Source: Persicaria tinctoria (taxonomy: Eukaryota > Streptophyta > Magnoliopsida > Caryophyllales > Polygonaceae). Taken from it: DNA of 64,000 nt. The stretch lies in NCBI GenBank assembly GCA_037127255.1, contig JBANSL010000002.1:40216892-40280891 (forward strand), read 5' to 3'. The position numbers and the translations under genes were made by a program. A model generated the notes under the pieces. That model saw only the letters and a list, made by a program, of their open reading frames with translations. It did not search any database and was not told the origin of the DNA. Shown piece after piece: positions 23,525 to 33,856 of the stretch. The first letter of the stretch is position 1. Every line of letters starts with the position of its first letter.

Positions 23525-23775
23525 TGTATTGGAATCCTGTCGATGTCGGGTGACTTCAGTCGATATCAACTGGGATCCTGCTCTCTTCTCTGGACTCGAT
23601 GTGAGGTTGGAAATCGAGTCATCTTGACTCTACATCGATTGGAGTTCAATCGATGTCGAGTGGCCCTACAGAGAATCAATAGGTATGATAGTAAACTTAC
23701 CTGTATGCACTAGTTCAGTCGGCGTCGAGTGGACTGGGTCGACGTCGAGTGAACTTTCAGCTCGATGTGATTCCA
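23525..23775 (-). repeat. TCGA-dyad cluster between RNase H and integrase
   Basis: Dyads such as gtcgatatcaac, ctcgatgtgagg, atcgatgtcgagtgg, gtcggcgtcgagtgg and gtcgacgtcgagtg lie here. In the polyprotein frame they encode SSLDVDPVHSTPTEL and related Ser/Thr/Asp-rich linker peptides. The cluster marks the junction of two enzyme domains. Confidence 0.85.
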
Positions 23776-23789
23776 TCTTCATCAAGTGC

Positions 23790-24340
23790 TCATCGGGGCG
23801 GGAATCATCGACATGCATTGCGTTTTGCAAATGGAGCACATACTTGGGAAGCCTAGAGAGATAGTCTGCTACCGAATTCTCCGCGCCCTTCTTGTCCTTC
23901 AGTTTGACGTCCAACCCATAGTGTAGAAGCACACATCGTAGGAGCCTAGGTTTGGCATCCTTCCTCGCCATCAAATATCTAAGAGTTGCATGGTCACTAT
24001 GCACAATAACTTTAGATCCCACTAAATAAAAGCAGAATGTTTCAAAAGCAACGACCACAACTAAGAACTCTTTCTTCGTTGTGGTGTGTTTAGCATACAC
24101 CACGTTAAGAGTCTTGCTTGCATAGTAGATGGTGTGAAGCTTCTTGTCATTCCGTTGTCCTAGGACCGCTCCTATGACGTATTCGCTGGCGTCGCACATG
24201 ATCTCAAAAGGTAGTGACCAATCCAACGATTGAATGATCGGGGCAAAGATAAGAGCTGCCTTTAACCTATTGAAGGCTTCAAGACATTCTCTAGAGAACT
24301 CAAACTTAACATCTTTCATAAGAAGGTTAGTTAAAGGTTA
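23790..24340 (-). pseudogene. Athila RNase H domain
   Basis: RNase H removes the RNA strand during reverse transcription. The minus-strand reading has the tether LEAFNRLKAALIFAPIIQ, then LPFEIMCDASEYVIGAVLGQ with the first catalytic Asp and TTTKKEFLVVVVAFE with the Glu. Next is VHSDHATLRYLMARKDAK with the third Asp. Last is KDKKGAENSVADYLSRLP, the typical C-terminal motif. The frame from 24319 to 23666 is open. A frame change in an A-run near 24405 separates it from RT. Confidence 0.9.
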
Positions 24341-24371
24341 GACAATTTTAGAAAAATCTTGAATGAACTTC

Positions 24372-25500
24372 CTATAAAAACATGCGTGACCGAGGAAGCT
24401 TCTTACCTTTTTTTATTAATGATGGTGAGGGTAATCTCTCCACTAGCTCTATCTTGGCCTTGTCCACCTCAATTCCTTTCTTGGAGACCTTGTGCCCTAA
24501 CACGATCCCTTCTCTTACCATGAAATGACACTTTTCCCAGTTGAGTACTAAGTTTGTCTCCTCACACGCTCCAAGACAAACATCGAAAGAAGTGTCATCC
24601 ATAAATACCTCCATTATGTCCTCTATCATGTCGGAGAAGATGGCCATCATGCACCTTTGAAAGGTGGTTGGGGCATTGCAAAGCCCAAAAGGTATCCTTC
24701 TATATGTGAAAGTCTCATTGGGACATGTATAGGTGGTCTTCACTTGATCCTCGGGATGAATAGGGACATGTCAAAAACCAGAATAGCCATCCAGGTAACA
24801 AAAGTAATCATGTTCTTCTAAACACTTAAGAACCTGGTCAATGAAAGGAAGGGGAAAACGATCCTTCCTAGTGGTGGTGTTGAGTTTCCTGTAGTCTATG
24901 CACATCCGCCAACTAGTAGTGATTCGTTTGGGCACAAGCTCTCCCTTCCCATTCTCTTCGACGATCATTCCACCCTTCTTGGGAACCACATGAATTGGAC
25001 TCACCCACTTGCTGTAGGAGATAGGGTAGATGATTCCTACATCCAACATGCGTAGGATATTCTTCTTCACCGCCTCCTTTATGTTGGGGCTAAGCTTGCA
25101 TTGATGCTCGATGGTTGCCCTGTGATCATCCTCTAAGAGGATTCTATGCATACAAGTAACGGGTAAAATACCTTTTATGTCCTCTAAGGAGTACCCAATA
25201 GCCTTCCTATGGGTGCGGAGGACCTCCGAAAGCTTGTCTACTTCCTGCATGATTAGTGAAGCATTGATAATGATAGGAAAAATAGAGTAAGGACCAAGAA
25301 ACTCATAATTAAGTGCCTCGGGTAAAGGCTTCAACACCGGAGAAGAGCCATGTGGAATCAAGATGGGCTCTACTTCCTCCGTCTTCATGATTTTCCCTAG
25401 GCAATCCGTCTCAATCCTCGTGATAGAAGCATCCAAATGAGATACAAGAGTTGGCGTCGACCAAGCATACATCGACAACAACGCTGAATCAGACACGATG
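24372..25500 (-). pseudogene. Athila reverse transcriptase
   Basis: RT copies the element RNA into DNA. Visible minus-strand motifs are WVSPIHVVPKKGGM, WRMCIDYRKLNTTTRKDRFP, FCYLDGYSGF (catalytic Asp), IPFGLCNAPTTFQRCMM and the catalytic MEVFMDD (24610-24590). These are followed by NLVLNWEKCHFMVREGIVLG and HKVSKKGIEVDKAKIE. This set is characteristic of the Athila branch of Ty3/gypsy. An in-frame TGA lies directly after DGYSGF (24773-24771). The usual SVYGxSFxxCL stretch after FMDD is shortened to TSFDVCLGACEE, and a frame change follows PSPS. Not functional. Confidence 0.93.
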
Positions 25501-25514
25501 GTGTACTGCTATAA

Positions 25515-25840
25515 AACACTAGTTGACGTTGAGTCAAAATAATCAACATCGAGTGAAAGATCCGTACATACCTGGGTTGAGGAATCAGTCGACATCGAGT
25601 TATTGGAGTCGATATCGAGTGAAGCACTAGATATCGAGTGGATGGGGTCGATTTCTAGTGAGGTTGTACCTGTAGAAAGAAAAGCAGTCGACGTCGGGTG
25701 AACAGGGTCAACGTTGAGCGGGTCAGTGGTATATACCTGATCTGGAGAAGCTATAGGAATCGAATGAAGAGATGACTCGACGTCGAGTGCTCCAATCGAT
25801 ATTGACTGACTCTACTCGATATCGAGTGAGTCTTCCAGCT
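25515..25840 (-). repeat. TCGA-dyad cluster between protease and RT
   Basis: About ten dyads, for example tagttgacgttgagtc, atcgagttattggagtcgat, actcgacgtcgagtg and ctcgatatcgagtg, fill the junction. The polyprotein frame is open through most of it and reads in pieces SLDIESSQSISIGALDVESS, DPIHSISSASLDIDSNNSMS and LSLDVDYFDSTSTS. This is a Ser/Thr/Asp-rich linker of alternating LDVD and SIST units. Confidence 0.9.
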
Positions 25841-26640
25841 CCGTTGCCAAGGCGCCGTCAAAGAACTCGTCCTCGCTCGTGTATGCAACATGTAATTCCT
25901 TCTTCAGGTCAGCCTCCTCATGTGTCAAGGCCCTTTCTGTAGGTTCATTGTAGTTGATAACATTAATTCGAGCATGGACCACTTTAATTTCCATTACCTC
26001 TTCCATGTCGGGGTTGAAGGAGTATTCGATGATCTCATCCCTTACTGTGAAGGTGAGAAGTACCCTTCTCACGCTTATGTTGGCATCTGCAGTGGCGAGG
26101 AAGGGCCTACCAAGAATGATAGGGCAAGTAGGATCCTTCGTCATCTCTATCACAAGGAAATCTACAAGGACAAAGAATTTCCTAACTTGGACGGGGACAT
26201 CATCCATTATGCCTATCGGTATCACCATAGTGTTGTTCGCCCTATATAGCCCGGTATCCGCAGGCTCTAATGCGCCGATCTTCACCTTTGACCAAATAGA
26301 TAGGGGCATGATGCTCACGCTTGCCCCCAAATCACAAAGTGCCTAGAAGCGATGTTGGCCAAGTCCCATGGTGATGACAAACTTCTCAGGGTCAGGTCTT
26401 TTCTCAGGGAAATCCATCTTCTTGCATTTGTTGGCGATCTCAGTCATCAATCGCTTGTTGATGAGGATCTCCTTATGTAATTTGCCGTAGGCAGGCATCT
26501 CATGAAGAGCTTTTGTAAAAGGGATAGTAACATTATGGCCCTGAAGCAATTTCACAAAACGCATGAACTTACCTTCAGTAGGGTCTTTCAGCGCCTTGTA
26601 GGGAAACGGGAGCGTCTTCTTTGGTTTCAGAATCAAAATA
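25812..26640 (-). pseudogene. Athila protease region (and end of gag-pol spacer)
   Basis: The aspartic protease matures Gag-Pol. The minus strand shows an upstream spacer (FPYKALKDPTEGKFMRFVKL, then EKFVITMGLGQHRF). An in-frame TAG follows, then the active-site motif LCDLGASVSIMPLSIW and the flap/partner motif PIILGRPFLATADANI. DLGA rather than DTGA is usual in Athila. It ends in the acidic sequence AYTSEDEFFDGALATELEDS, which leads directly into the dyad-encoded linker. Confidence 0.9.
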
Positions 26641-26734
26641 GCTTTTGGAGGTAGTGCAGAGGAGCCGATGTTGAATGGAGTTGACTCGATATCGACTGGA
26701 GGAGTCGATGTCGAGTTTTGATATACAGGAGACT

Positions 26735-28892
26735 TGTTGTGAGCCTAATTTGCCATGTTTTACACTTAATTTTATATCGATTTCTGCATACATTGCATAC
26801 ATTTGGGTTAGAACAATACAGAATCTGTGTATTTTACACTTATTTGCAATATATGGAGGTCTACACGAGTTTTGGTTATATTTCGCAGAAATCGGACGCA
26901 CTTTGGAGCTTAAAGGAAACTCATGGAGAAGCTAAGGATGTTGCAGCTGGGGAAAACGCCATTTTTCACCATTCTTCATTCTGATTCAAGTTTCGATGTC
27001 TTCATGAGAGTTGTAGCCCTCAGAAAAAGCTTTCCAACGCATGGTCATATGCATCAATCCGACGAACGAGGACTCGGGAAAGTGCGTTTCAAGAACAGAG
27101 CAGAAAGCTGAGAAAACTCTACTCGAGATCGACTAGCATCTACTCGAGCTCGACGAAACCTGGTCGAGCAGAGCTGATCGAGGACACTGAGTCAGAGACA
27201 ACCCGACTCCCAGAACCCTACTCGATCTCGAGTAGACTTGGTCGAGATCGACGAGCCATGTCCGGAGTCGATGAGCTGTGCCGAGCCGAGAAGCCGAGGA
27301 CGAAGACGCAGACCACCTCTACTCGATCTCGAGTAGGGCTAGTCGAGATCGACCACGGCTAGGAGCCTTGTCGAGCACCAGTCACCCGAGAAGCCGAGCC
27401 ACACCCGTCGACGACAATCCTACTCGAGACAGACGAAGGCTACTCGAGACAGACGAGGGCTACTCGAGACAGACGAGGGCTACTCGAGATCGACTAGCCC
27501 GTGGTCGAGATCGAGTAGACCTCCAGAGCCGCGTTACTCGGTTTGCCGAATCCTACTCGACTTGGGATTGCTTGCGTGTGAAGATTGCCGATTCTATCAA
27601 GTTCTATCCATGGAAGACGAGATCTATCAACATGAAGACATACTACTTAATTTAGATTTATCTTTTCCTTTTTGATTTAATTCCTTTATTTTATTTATTT
27701 ATCTTTTAGCAAGTAGATATAGATTTAGATATAGAGATAAATATCTTCTTTCCTAGAATAGCTAGGGAATGAAGGCTATAAATAAAGCCCTAGGGGCTCA
27801 GTTTTATTCATTCAATTTTAGAGGAAGACAAGTAGTTACAAGAAGAAATTTAGGGAGTTCGAAGGTTTTAGGGTTTTGGCAATTTGCGAATGTTGATTGC
27901 CGGAATTGTAAAATCGTTGGATATAGTCAATGCAAGTTATTTCTTTTCAATCAAATGATGTCTGCGATTGCGATGAGGCGTGAGTAGTCCACCCACTTCT
28001 GGGGCTGGGGTGAGCCCGATGGTGGCCATGTGAGGCGATGCGATAAAGGTCAGATCTTTTGTGCGATTCATCTTCTATCCCTATGAGCATGATTCTTTTG
28101 CGAGAGTTGAAGGTGATCCTTGTTTGTGTTATTGAAGCGAAAGTGATCTTAATGCAACTTGGATTAATTATGTAAAAAGGGTTAGTAACAATTAGGGTTT
28201 ATGCGAAAGCCTCTATATTCCTATTTGTTAATAACGAGAGTTATTTAGATGGAAAGCATGATCTTTTATGCCTTTATGTGTTACTTTGCATGGTTATCGT
28301 TGTGGTGTTGAAACCCTAGCCTTGGAAGCCTTTATTTTATTGATTTTATTTCGTTAAAAATTCGTTTCTGTCCGAAAAGCTTTGCAATTTAGTTTTCTGT
28401 TACTTGTCGAGATCGAAGAAGCTTGTCGACATAGAGCCCTGTTGTCGACGTCGAGAAGTTTTCATCGAGATCGAGTTTTCTGTGCTGTTGTCGATCAGTT
28501 GCTGTGTTGAGTACTTATCGATATCGACAAGTCTGTGTCGACAAGATTCGGTCGAGTTCTTCTGTCGAGTACTTTGCTGCTGTCTTTGTCGAGTTGCTTT
28601 ACTTGCTTTGCTTTATTTCTTGCTTTCTGTCTTTTATTTGTTTTTATTTTAGTTGCCCTTGCCGGGATTATTTGTTTCTATTTTATTTCTGCTTCTGTTT
28701 GTGTTTCTGTCTTTTCTGCTGTGTCTGTGAGAATCTGATAGCTATCTGAGAACTGCTGACGTGCTTCCTCGTGGATTCGATCCTGACTTTTCTCTTACTA
28801 CAACAGGAGGAAGTCTTGTAATTATTTGCTGAGACAGGGGAGTCGTTCTAAACCATATTCTATTCTATACTTGACTTACTCCTGCAACAACA
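26735..28892 (+). repeat. NA2 5' LTR
   Basis: TGTTGTGAGCC...GCAACAACA. It contains the block shared among LTR families (26992-27091), TCGA-dyad clusters at 27118-27555 and 28405-28570, and a TATA box at 27777-27783. Three near-identical repeats of ctactcgagacagacgarggc lie at about 27420-27485. The first half is clearly homologous to the NA1 LTR. The 3' part (27560-28892) has diverged and lacks the AG run. Confidence 0.95.
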
Positions 28893-28895
28893 AAT

Positions 28896-28913
28896 TGGCG
28901 CCGTTGCCGGGGA
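28896..28913 (+). other. NA2 primer-binding site (tRNA-Asp type)
   Basis: TGGCGCCGTTGCCGGGGA, identical to that of NA1, starts three bases after the LTR end. Confidence 0.92.
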
Positions 28914-29063
28914 AGCTATCATTCGCGCCTTAGGTAGTTAGTTCTCACGTTTCTCTTGAGTTAGTTTGCAGGTGTATGCGCCGTTCTGGTCAACCACCTG
29001 AGCTTGACACCTTAAGATGATTCGGAACGCATCCTACACATCCATTCTAAACTGAAAAGAGCC

Positions 29064-29819
29064 ATGGCGGCTGCCGAAACACAAGAACAGCTGATCACAA
29101 GGCTTATCAGGGAGCTAGCTGCAAAGGATGCCACTATCGCCAATGAAAGGACAGCAAGGGAACAAGCAGTTGAGCGTGCGAGGCAGGCAGAAGCTAAGCT
29201 TGTGTTGCGTAGATGGGAACATTACCTGGACTCGACATATACACATTCTGGAGGAACTGATCCAGAAACACTAGCCGAAATCGTCTGTACCACAGAAACC
29301 CAAGTATGTCCTTCCTCTATTTCTATTTCACTATCTATCTTTGAAGAATCTTTGGAAGGATCCCAAGAAGAAGAAGAGCCACCAACGCAAAATCCGGACG
29401 TCGTTGCCCATGGTGCTTCAAAGTCACTTTTGCCTTATATGGTAAAGGCTATTCCTCACAATTTTGAGCAACCGATGTTCATATTCAAGTATGGGGTCCT
29501 CGCAAAGTGGCATGCTGCTCCGCATGATGAGGTGGAAATATCTCTTCCCACTCCACTGTTTTGCTGTGATGGAGACGTGCAAACAAATCAACCAATGGAA
29601 CGGAAGAGCTATGATGATGAGGTATGCAAATTTCCTTTATATATTCCTTTATGCATGCCAGCTGGAGCCCAGGAAGATGGATGGAAGGAGCCATGGAGCA
29701 TCCACTCAGGGAGGTTCAAGCTTCTTCACATGATGCACCCGGATGACATCCCACGCTTCCCACCACCGGAGGAACCACTAGATCCACCTATACCTCCGGA
29801 CAAAGATGAGCCAGGCTAA
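29064..29819 (+). CDS. NA2 ORF: Gag-N-terminus-like coiled coil fused to an unknown domain (251 aa)
   Basis: The only intact ORF of NA2. Residues 1-50 (MAAAETQEQLITRLIRELAA, then KDATIANERTAREQ) form a predicted coiled coil. They match the start of Athila Gag on the other strand (MSTTETQAELIERLKKEL ... TTIAMERA from 35266). Residues about 100-125 are acidic (EGSQEEEEPPTQ). Residues about 130-240 hold a conserved domain with VKAIPHNFEQPMFIFKYGVL, LPTPLFCC, DEVCKFPLYIPLCMPAGAQE, WSIHSGRFKLLH and a Pro-rich end (PPPEEPLDPPIPPDKDEPG). No capsid fold, zinc knuckle or enzyme motif is seen. The NA1 homologue is conserved over the same domain, which suggests selection in the family. Function is unknown. 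A packaging adaptor that co-assembles with Athila Gag is an inference. Confidence 0.8.
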   Translation: MAAAETQEQLITRLIRELAAKDATIANERTAREQAVERARQAEAKLVLRRWEHYLDSTYTHSGGTDPETLAEIVCTTETQVCPSSISISLSIFEESLEGSQEEEEPPTQNPDVVAHGASKSLLPYMVKAIPHNFEQPMFIFKYGVLAKWHAAPHDEVEISLPTPLFCCDGDVQTNQPMERKSYDDEVCKFPLYIPLCMPAGAQEDGWKEPWSIHSGRFKLLHMMHPDDIPRFPPPEEPLDPPIPPDKDEPG

Positions 29820-31553
29820 TGCTTAATGGAGAAAGTCGGCCTAGCGACTCTAAAATCTAGAGCATGTATATAGACTTTATAAACTTTTTGGGACTTTCAT
29901 TTGGTTTTTGGTTTTTGGTTTTTGGTTTTTGTTTTGTTTTTGGTTTCATGTCTTTTTAAGAACTTCATATGGATAGTCTTGTTTTTGGTATAGAATCTAA
30001 CACATGTAGGTCAGCAAGCATATAAAGGATCGCCAAAAGTGGAGAAAGAAGTCCCTGAAAATCAGTCGGAATCGACGAAGGCCAAGTCGACAACGACGAA
30101 GAGGAGAAGCCGAGAACTACTCGATCTCGAGGAGGCCAACTCGACATCAACTAGACCACACACTCCTCGACTTCTGATTTCACCGGACGCAGACGAAGCT
30201 ACTCGACATCGAGTAAGGAGTACTCGATATCGACAAGCACCTACTCGACCTAGACCAGTTTTGACCTCCTCGACATGATCCTGTGAGTTCCCTCCTTTAC
30301 TCTTGTTTTTATTTGATTTTATACAGTGGGGACACTGTAAATTTTAAGTATGGGGTGGGGGAAGGGCTTACTACGTGCATATTTGATTTATTTGATCATA
30401 TTTTACATATATGCATTATTTCTTGGAATTGCTACATGGCTATTTTTGGAATGCATTATTTGATTTATGTGTTTATATGCATGATTTCCAAAAGTCTTGA
30501 AAAATGACCCCCATTGAAATTTTTTGATTAATGTCATGGAAGCTTATATTGAACTCGACGATGCAAAATTAGATTCATTAGAGATATAGCATGAAATTGC
30601 CTAGTAAAGGGAAGTCACAATGAAATGCATATTTGATTGAAAACCATGAAAGGAGGTAAAATTTGAAATTGCTTTTGACATGTTGCATGATAAGATGATG
30701 GAGGACTTTATATTTCCATATAATGCTCATATTGTGAAATCCTAGCCTTACCTATGCTTATGCATCACAAAAGCCATATTATGCCTTATTTCATATATTG
30801 CTCCACATGATCCAAATATTGACCATTCTTTACCTTATCCGGGGATTATGTTGAGAATGATGTTACATTATAGAGATTATCATATGGTGTTTGTGTTGTT
30901 ATCATTATTGGAGTTTGGAAGGAAAGTGTTTGAAATATATGGAAAATTCAATGAGTGAAAGAAAATCCAATCACCTCAGGAGATAAAGGTAGATTGACCC
31001 TGCTCTATGAGATAATAGTTTGGAGAGATGGGACACATTGTGAGGAGTCCGACGCACTAAGTATCCGGGGCCATTCATGACACCCATGTTTGCGACTCGC
31101 GAGAAGGCAGTGCTGAGGTCAGAGAGGTAAAAGCATTATTATTGAGAAAAGCAATATGAAAGGTGATGAATCAAATGAAAGAAAGAATGCGGTATGAAAC
31201 TCAAGTTTGGAAAGTACTCCATTTCCTCGGATCATAAAAGCACCACATTGCCAAAATTGCCCACCTTTTAGCCTTTTACCAATCTACTCCTTCATGAGCT
31301 TAAATTAGAGTCTTCTTGATTATCAATGCTTTGTCACATAAAAATTATTTGTGCATAACCCTCTTTTTGTGAGTAGATGTTGCTTTTATATTTGCACATG
31401 CATGAAATCTGTGACACTAGTACCTTTTCGAGGATGGTAATTGATAGTAGGGACATATAAGAATGAATCTAAGATGTTGAGAGTTTGAATTCTTCCCCTG
31501 AATGACAATTAAAAGTATTGCATGAGGACAAGCAAGCTTAAGTATGGGGTGTT
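29820..31553 (+). mobile_element. NA2 3' non-coding tail with TCGA dyads and two polypurine tracts
   Basis: No ORF is supported. From the 5' end it holds a (GGTTTTT)n-like run near 29900-29940 and TCGA dyads (about 30060-30260). Next come the dyad ACAGTGGGGACACTGT (30323-30338), the internal purine tract TTTTAAGTATGGGGTGGGGG (about 30342-30361) and the terminal tract AAGTATGGGGTGTT (31540-31553). Confidence 0.85.
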
Positions 31554-33710
31554 TGTTGTGAGCCTAATTTGCCATGTTTTGCACTTAATTTTATATCGAT
31601 TTCTGCATACATTGCATACATTTAGGTTAGAACAATACAGAATCTGTGTATTTTACACTTATTTGCAATATATGGAGGTCTACACGAGTTTTGGTTATAT
31701 TTCGCAGAAATCGGACGCACTTTGGAGCTTAAAGGAAACTCATGGAGAAGCTAAGGATGTTGCAGCTGGGGAAAACGCCATTTTCACCATTCTTCATTCT
31801 GATTCAAGTTTTGATGTCTTCATGAGAGTTGTAGCCCTCAGAAAGAGCTTTCCAACGCATGGTCATATGCATCAATCCGACGAACGAGGACTCGGGAAAG
31901 TGCGTTTCAAGAACAGAGCAGAAAGCTGAGAAAACTCTACTCGAGATCGACTAGCATCTACTCGAGCTCGACGAAACCTGGTCGAGAAGAGCTGATCGAG
32001 GACACTGAGTCAGAGACAACCCGACTCCCGGAACCCTACTCGATCTCGAGTAGACTTGGTCGAGATCGACGAGCCATGTCCGGAGTCGATGAGCTGTGCC
32101 GAGCCGAGAAGCCGAGGACGAAGACGCAGACCACCTCTACTCGATCTCGAGTAGGGCTAGTCGAGATCGACCACGGCTAGGAGCCTTGTTGAGCACCAGT
32201 CACCCGAGAAGCCGAGCCACACCCGTCGACGACAATCCTACTCGAGACAGACGAAGGCTACTCGAGACAGACGAGGGCTACTCGAGACAGACGAGGGCTA
32301 CTCGAGATCGACTAGCCCGTGGTCGAGATCGAGTAGACCTCCAGAGCCGCGTTACTCGGTTTGCCGAATCCTACTCGACTTGGGATTGCTTGGGTGTGAA
32401 GATTGCCGATTCTATCAAGTTCTATCCATGGAAGACGAGATCTATCAACATGAAGACATACTACTTAATTTAGATTTATCTTTTCCTTTTTGATTTAATT
32501 CCTTTATTTTATTTATTTATCTTTTAGCAAGTAGATATAGATTTAGATATAGAGATAGATACCTTCTTTCCTAGAATAGCTAGGGAATGAAGGCTATAAA
32601 TAAAGCCCTAGGGGCTCAGTTTTATTCATTCAATTTTAGAGGAAGACAAGTAGTTACAAGAAGAAATTTAGGGAGTTCGAGGGTTTTAGGGTTTTGGCAA
32701 TTTGCGAAAGTTGATTGCCGGAATTGTAAAATCGTTGGATATAGTCAATGCAAGTTATTTCTTTTCAATCAAATGATGTCTGCGATTGCGATGAGGCGTG
32801 AGTAGTCCACCCACTTCTGGGGCTGGGGTGAGCCCGATGGTGGCCATGTGAGGCGATGCGATAAAGGTCAGATCTTTTGTGCGATTCATCTTCTATCCCT
32901 ATGAGCATGATTCTTTTGCGAGAGTTGAAGGTGATCCTTGTTTGTGTTATTGAAGCGAAAGTGATCTTAATGCAACTTGGATTAATTATGTAAAAAGGGT
33001 TAGTAACAATTAGGGTTTATGCGAAAGCCTCTATATTCCTATTTGTTAATAACGAGAGTTATTTAGATGGAAAGCATGATCTTTTATGCCTTTATGTGTT
33101 ACTTTGCATGGTTATCGTTGTGGTGTTGAAACCCTAGCCTTGGAAGCCTTTAGTTTATTGATTTTTTTTCGTTAAAAATTCGTTTCTGTCCGAAAAGCTT
33201 TGCAATTTAGTTTTCTGTTACTTGTCGAGATCGAAGAAGCTTGTCGACATAGAGCCCTGTTGTCGACGTCGAGAAGTTTTCATCGAGATCGAGTTTTCTG
33301 TGCTGTTGTCGATCAGTTGCTGTGTCGAGTACTTATCGATATCGACAAGTCTGTGTCGACAAGATTCGGTCGAGTTCTTCTGTCGAGTACTTTGCTGCTG
33401 TCTTTGTCGAGTTGCTTTACTTGCTTTGCTTTATTTCTTGCTTTCTGTCATTTATTTGCTTTTATTTTAGTTGCCCTTGCCGGGATTATTTGTTTCTATT
33501 TTATTTCTGCTTCTGTTTGTGTTTCTGTCTTTTCTGCTGTGTCTGTGAGAATCTGATAGCTATCTGAGAACTGCTGACGTGCTTCTTCGTGGATTCGATC
33601 CCGACTTTTCTCTTACTACAACGGGAGGAAGTCTTGTAATTATTTGCTGAGACAGGGGAGTCGTTCTAAACCATATTCTATTCTATACTTGACTTACTCC
33701 TGCAACAACA
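31554..33710 (+). repeat. NA2 3' LTR
   Basis: This LTR has the same structure as 26735-28892: shared block 31811-31909, TCGA dyads 31930-32370 and 33222-33390, TATA box 32595-32601. It ends GCAACAACA at 33710, directly before TSD AGACT. Confidence 0.95.
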
Positions 33711-33830
33711 AGACTCGATCAACATCGAGTGGTGAAGACTCGACGTCGAGTGCAGTTAGGTCAATATCGACTAGGGTTGAGTCGACGTCGAGTGGATTTC
33801 CCGTGGCGTCGTTCTCTTCTCCGATCTCTG
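33711..33830 (-). repeat. TCGA-dyad cluster at the end of gag
   Basis: Dyads gactcgatcaacatcgagtgg, gactcgacgtcgagtg, gtcaatatcgac and gtcgacgtcgagtgg lie here. The gag frame reads through as NPLDVDSTLVDIDLT and ALDVESSPLDVD. The cluster continues on the far side of NA2 at 26660-26729 (STSTPPVDIESTP). It is the gag-protease junction of the Athila polyprotein. Confidence 0.88.
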
Positions 33831-33856
33831 GTTCTCATAGTTTGTGACCGTTCCTC

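Larger units (their letters stand above)
26735..33710 (+). mobile_element. NA2: intact non-autonomous Athila-related LTR retrotransposon
   Basis: The element is 6976 bp, with LTRs 26735-28892 (2158 bp) and 31554-33710 (2157 bp) and TSD AGACT at 26730-26734 and 33711-33715. The LTRs differ at roughly twenty positions by eye, so it is a young insertion. A primer site, one open ORF of 251 codons and a polypurine tract are present; no enzymes are encoded. It interrupts the Athila element between gag and protease, in opposite orientation. Confidence 0.96.

Noticed and set aside
28404..28749. Hydrophobic, Phe/Cys/Leu-rich frames in NA2 LTRs (also 33200-33567)
   Set aside because: They lie in the transcribed leader part of the LTR, in TTT/CTG-rich sequence, with the same text in all frames.
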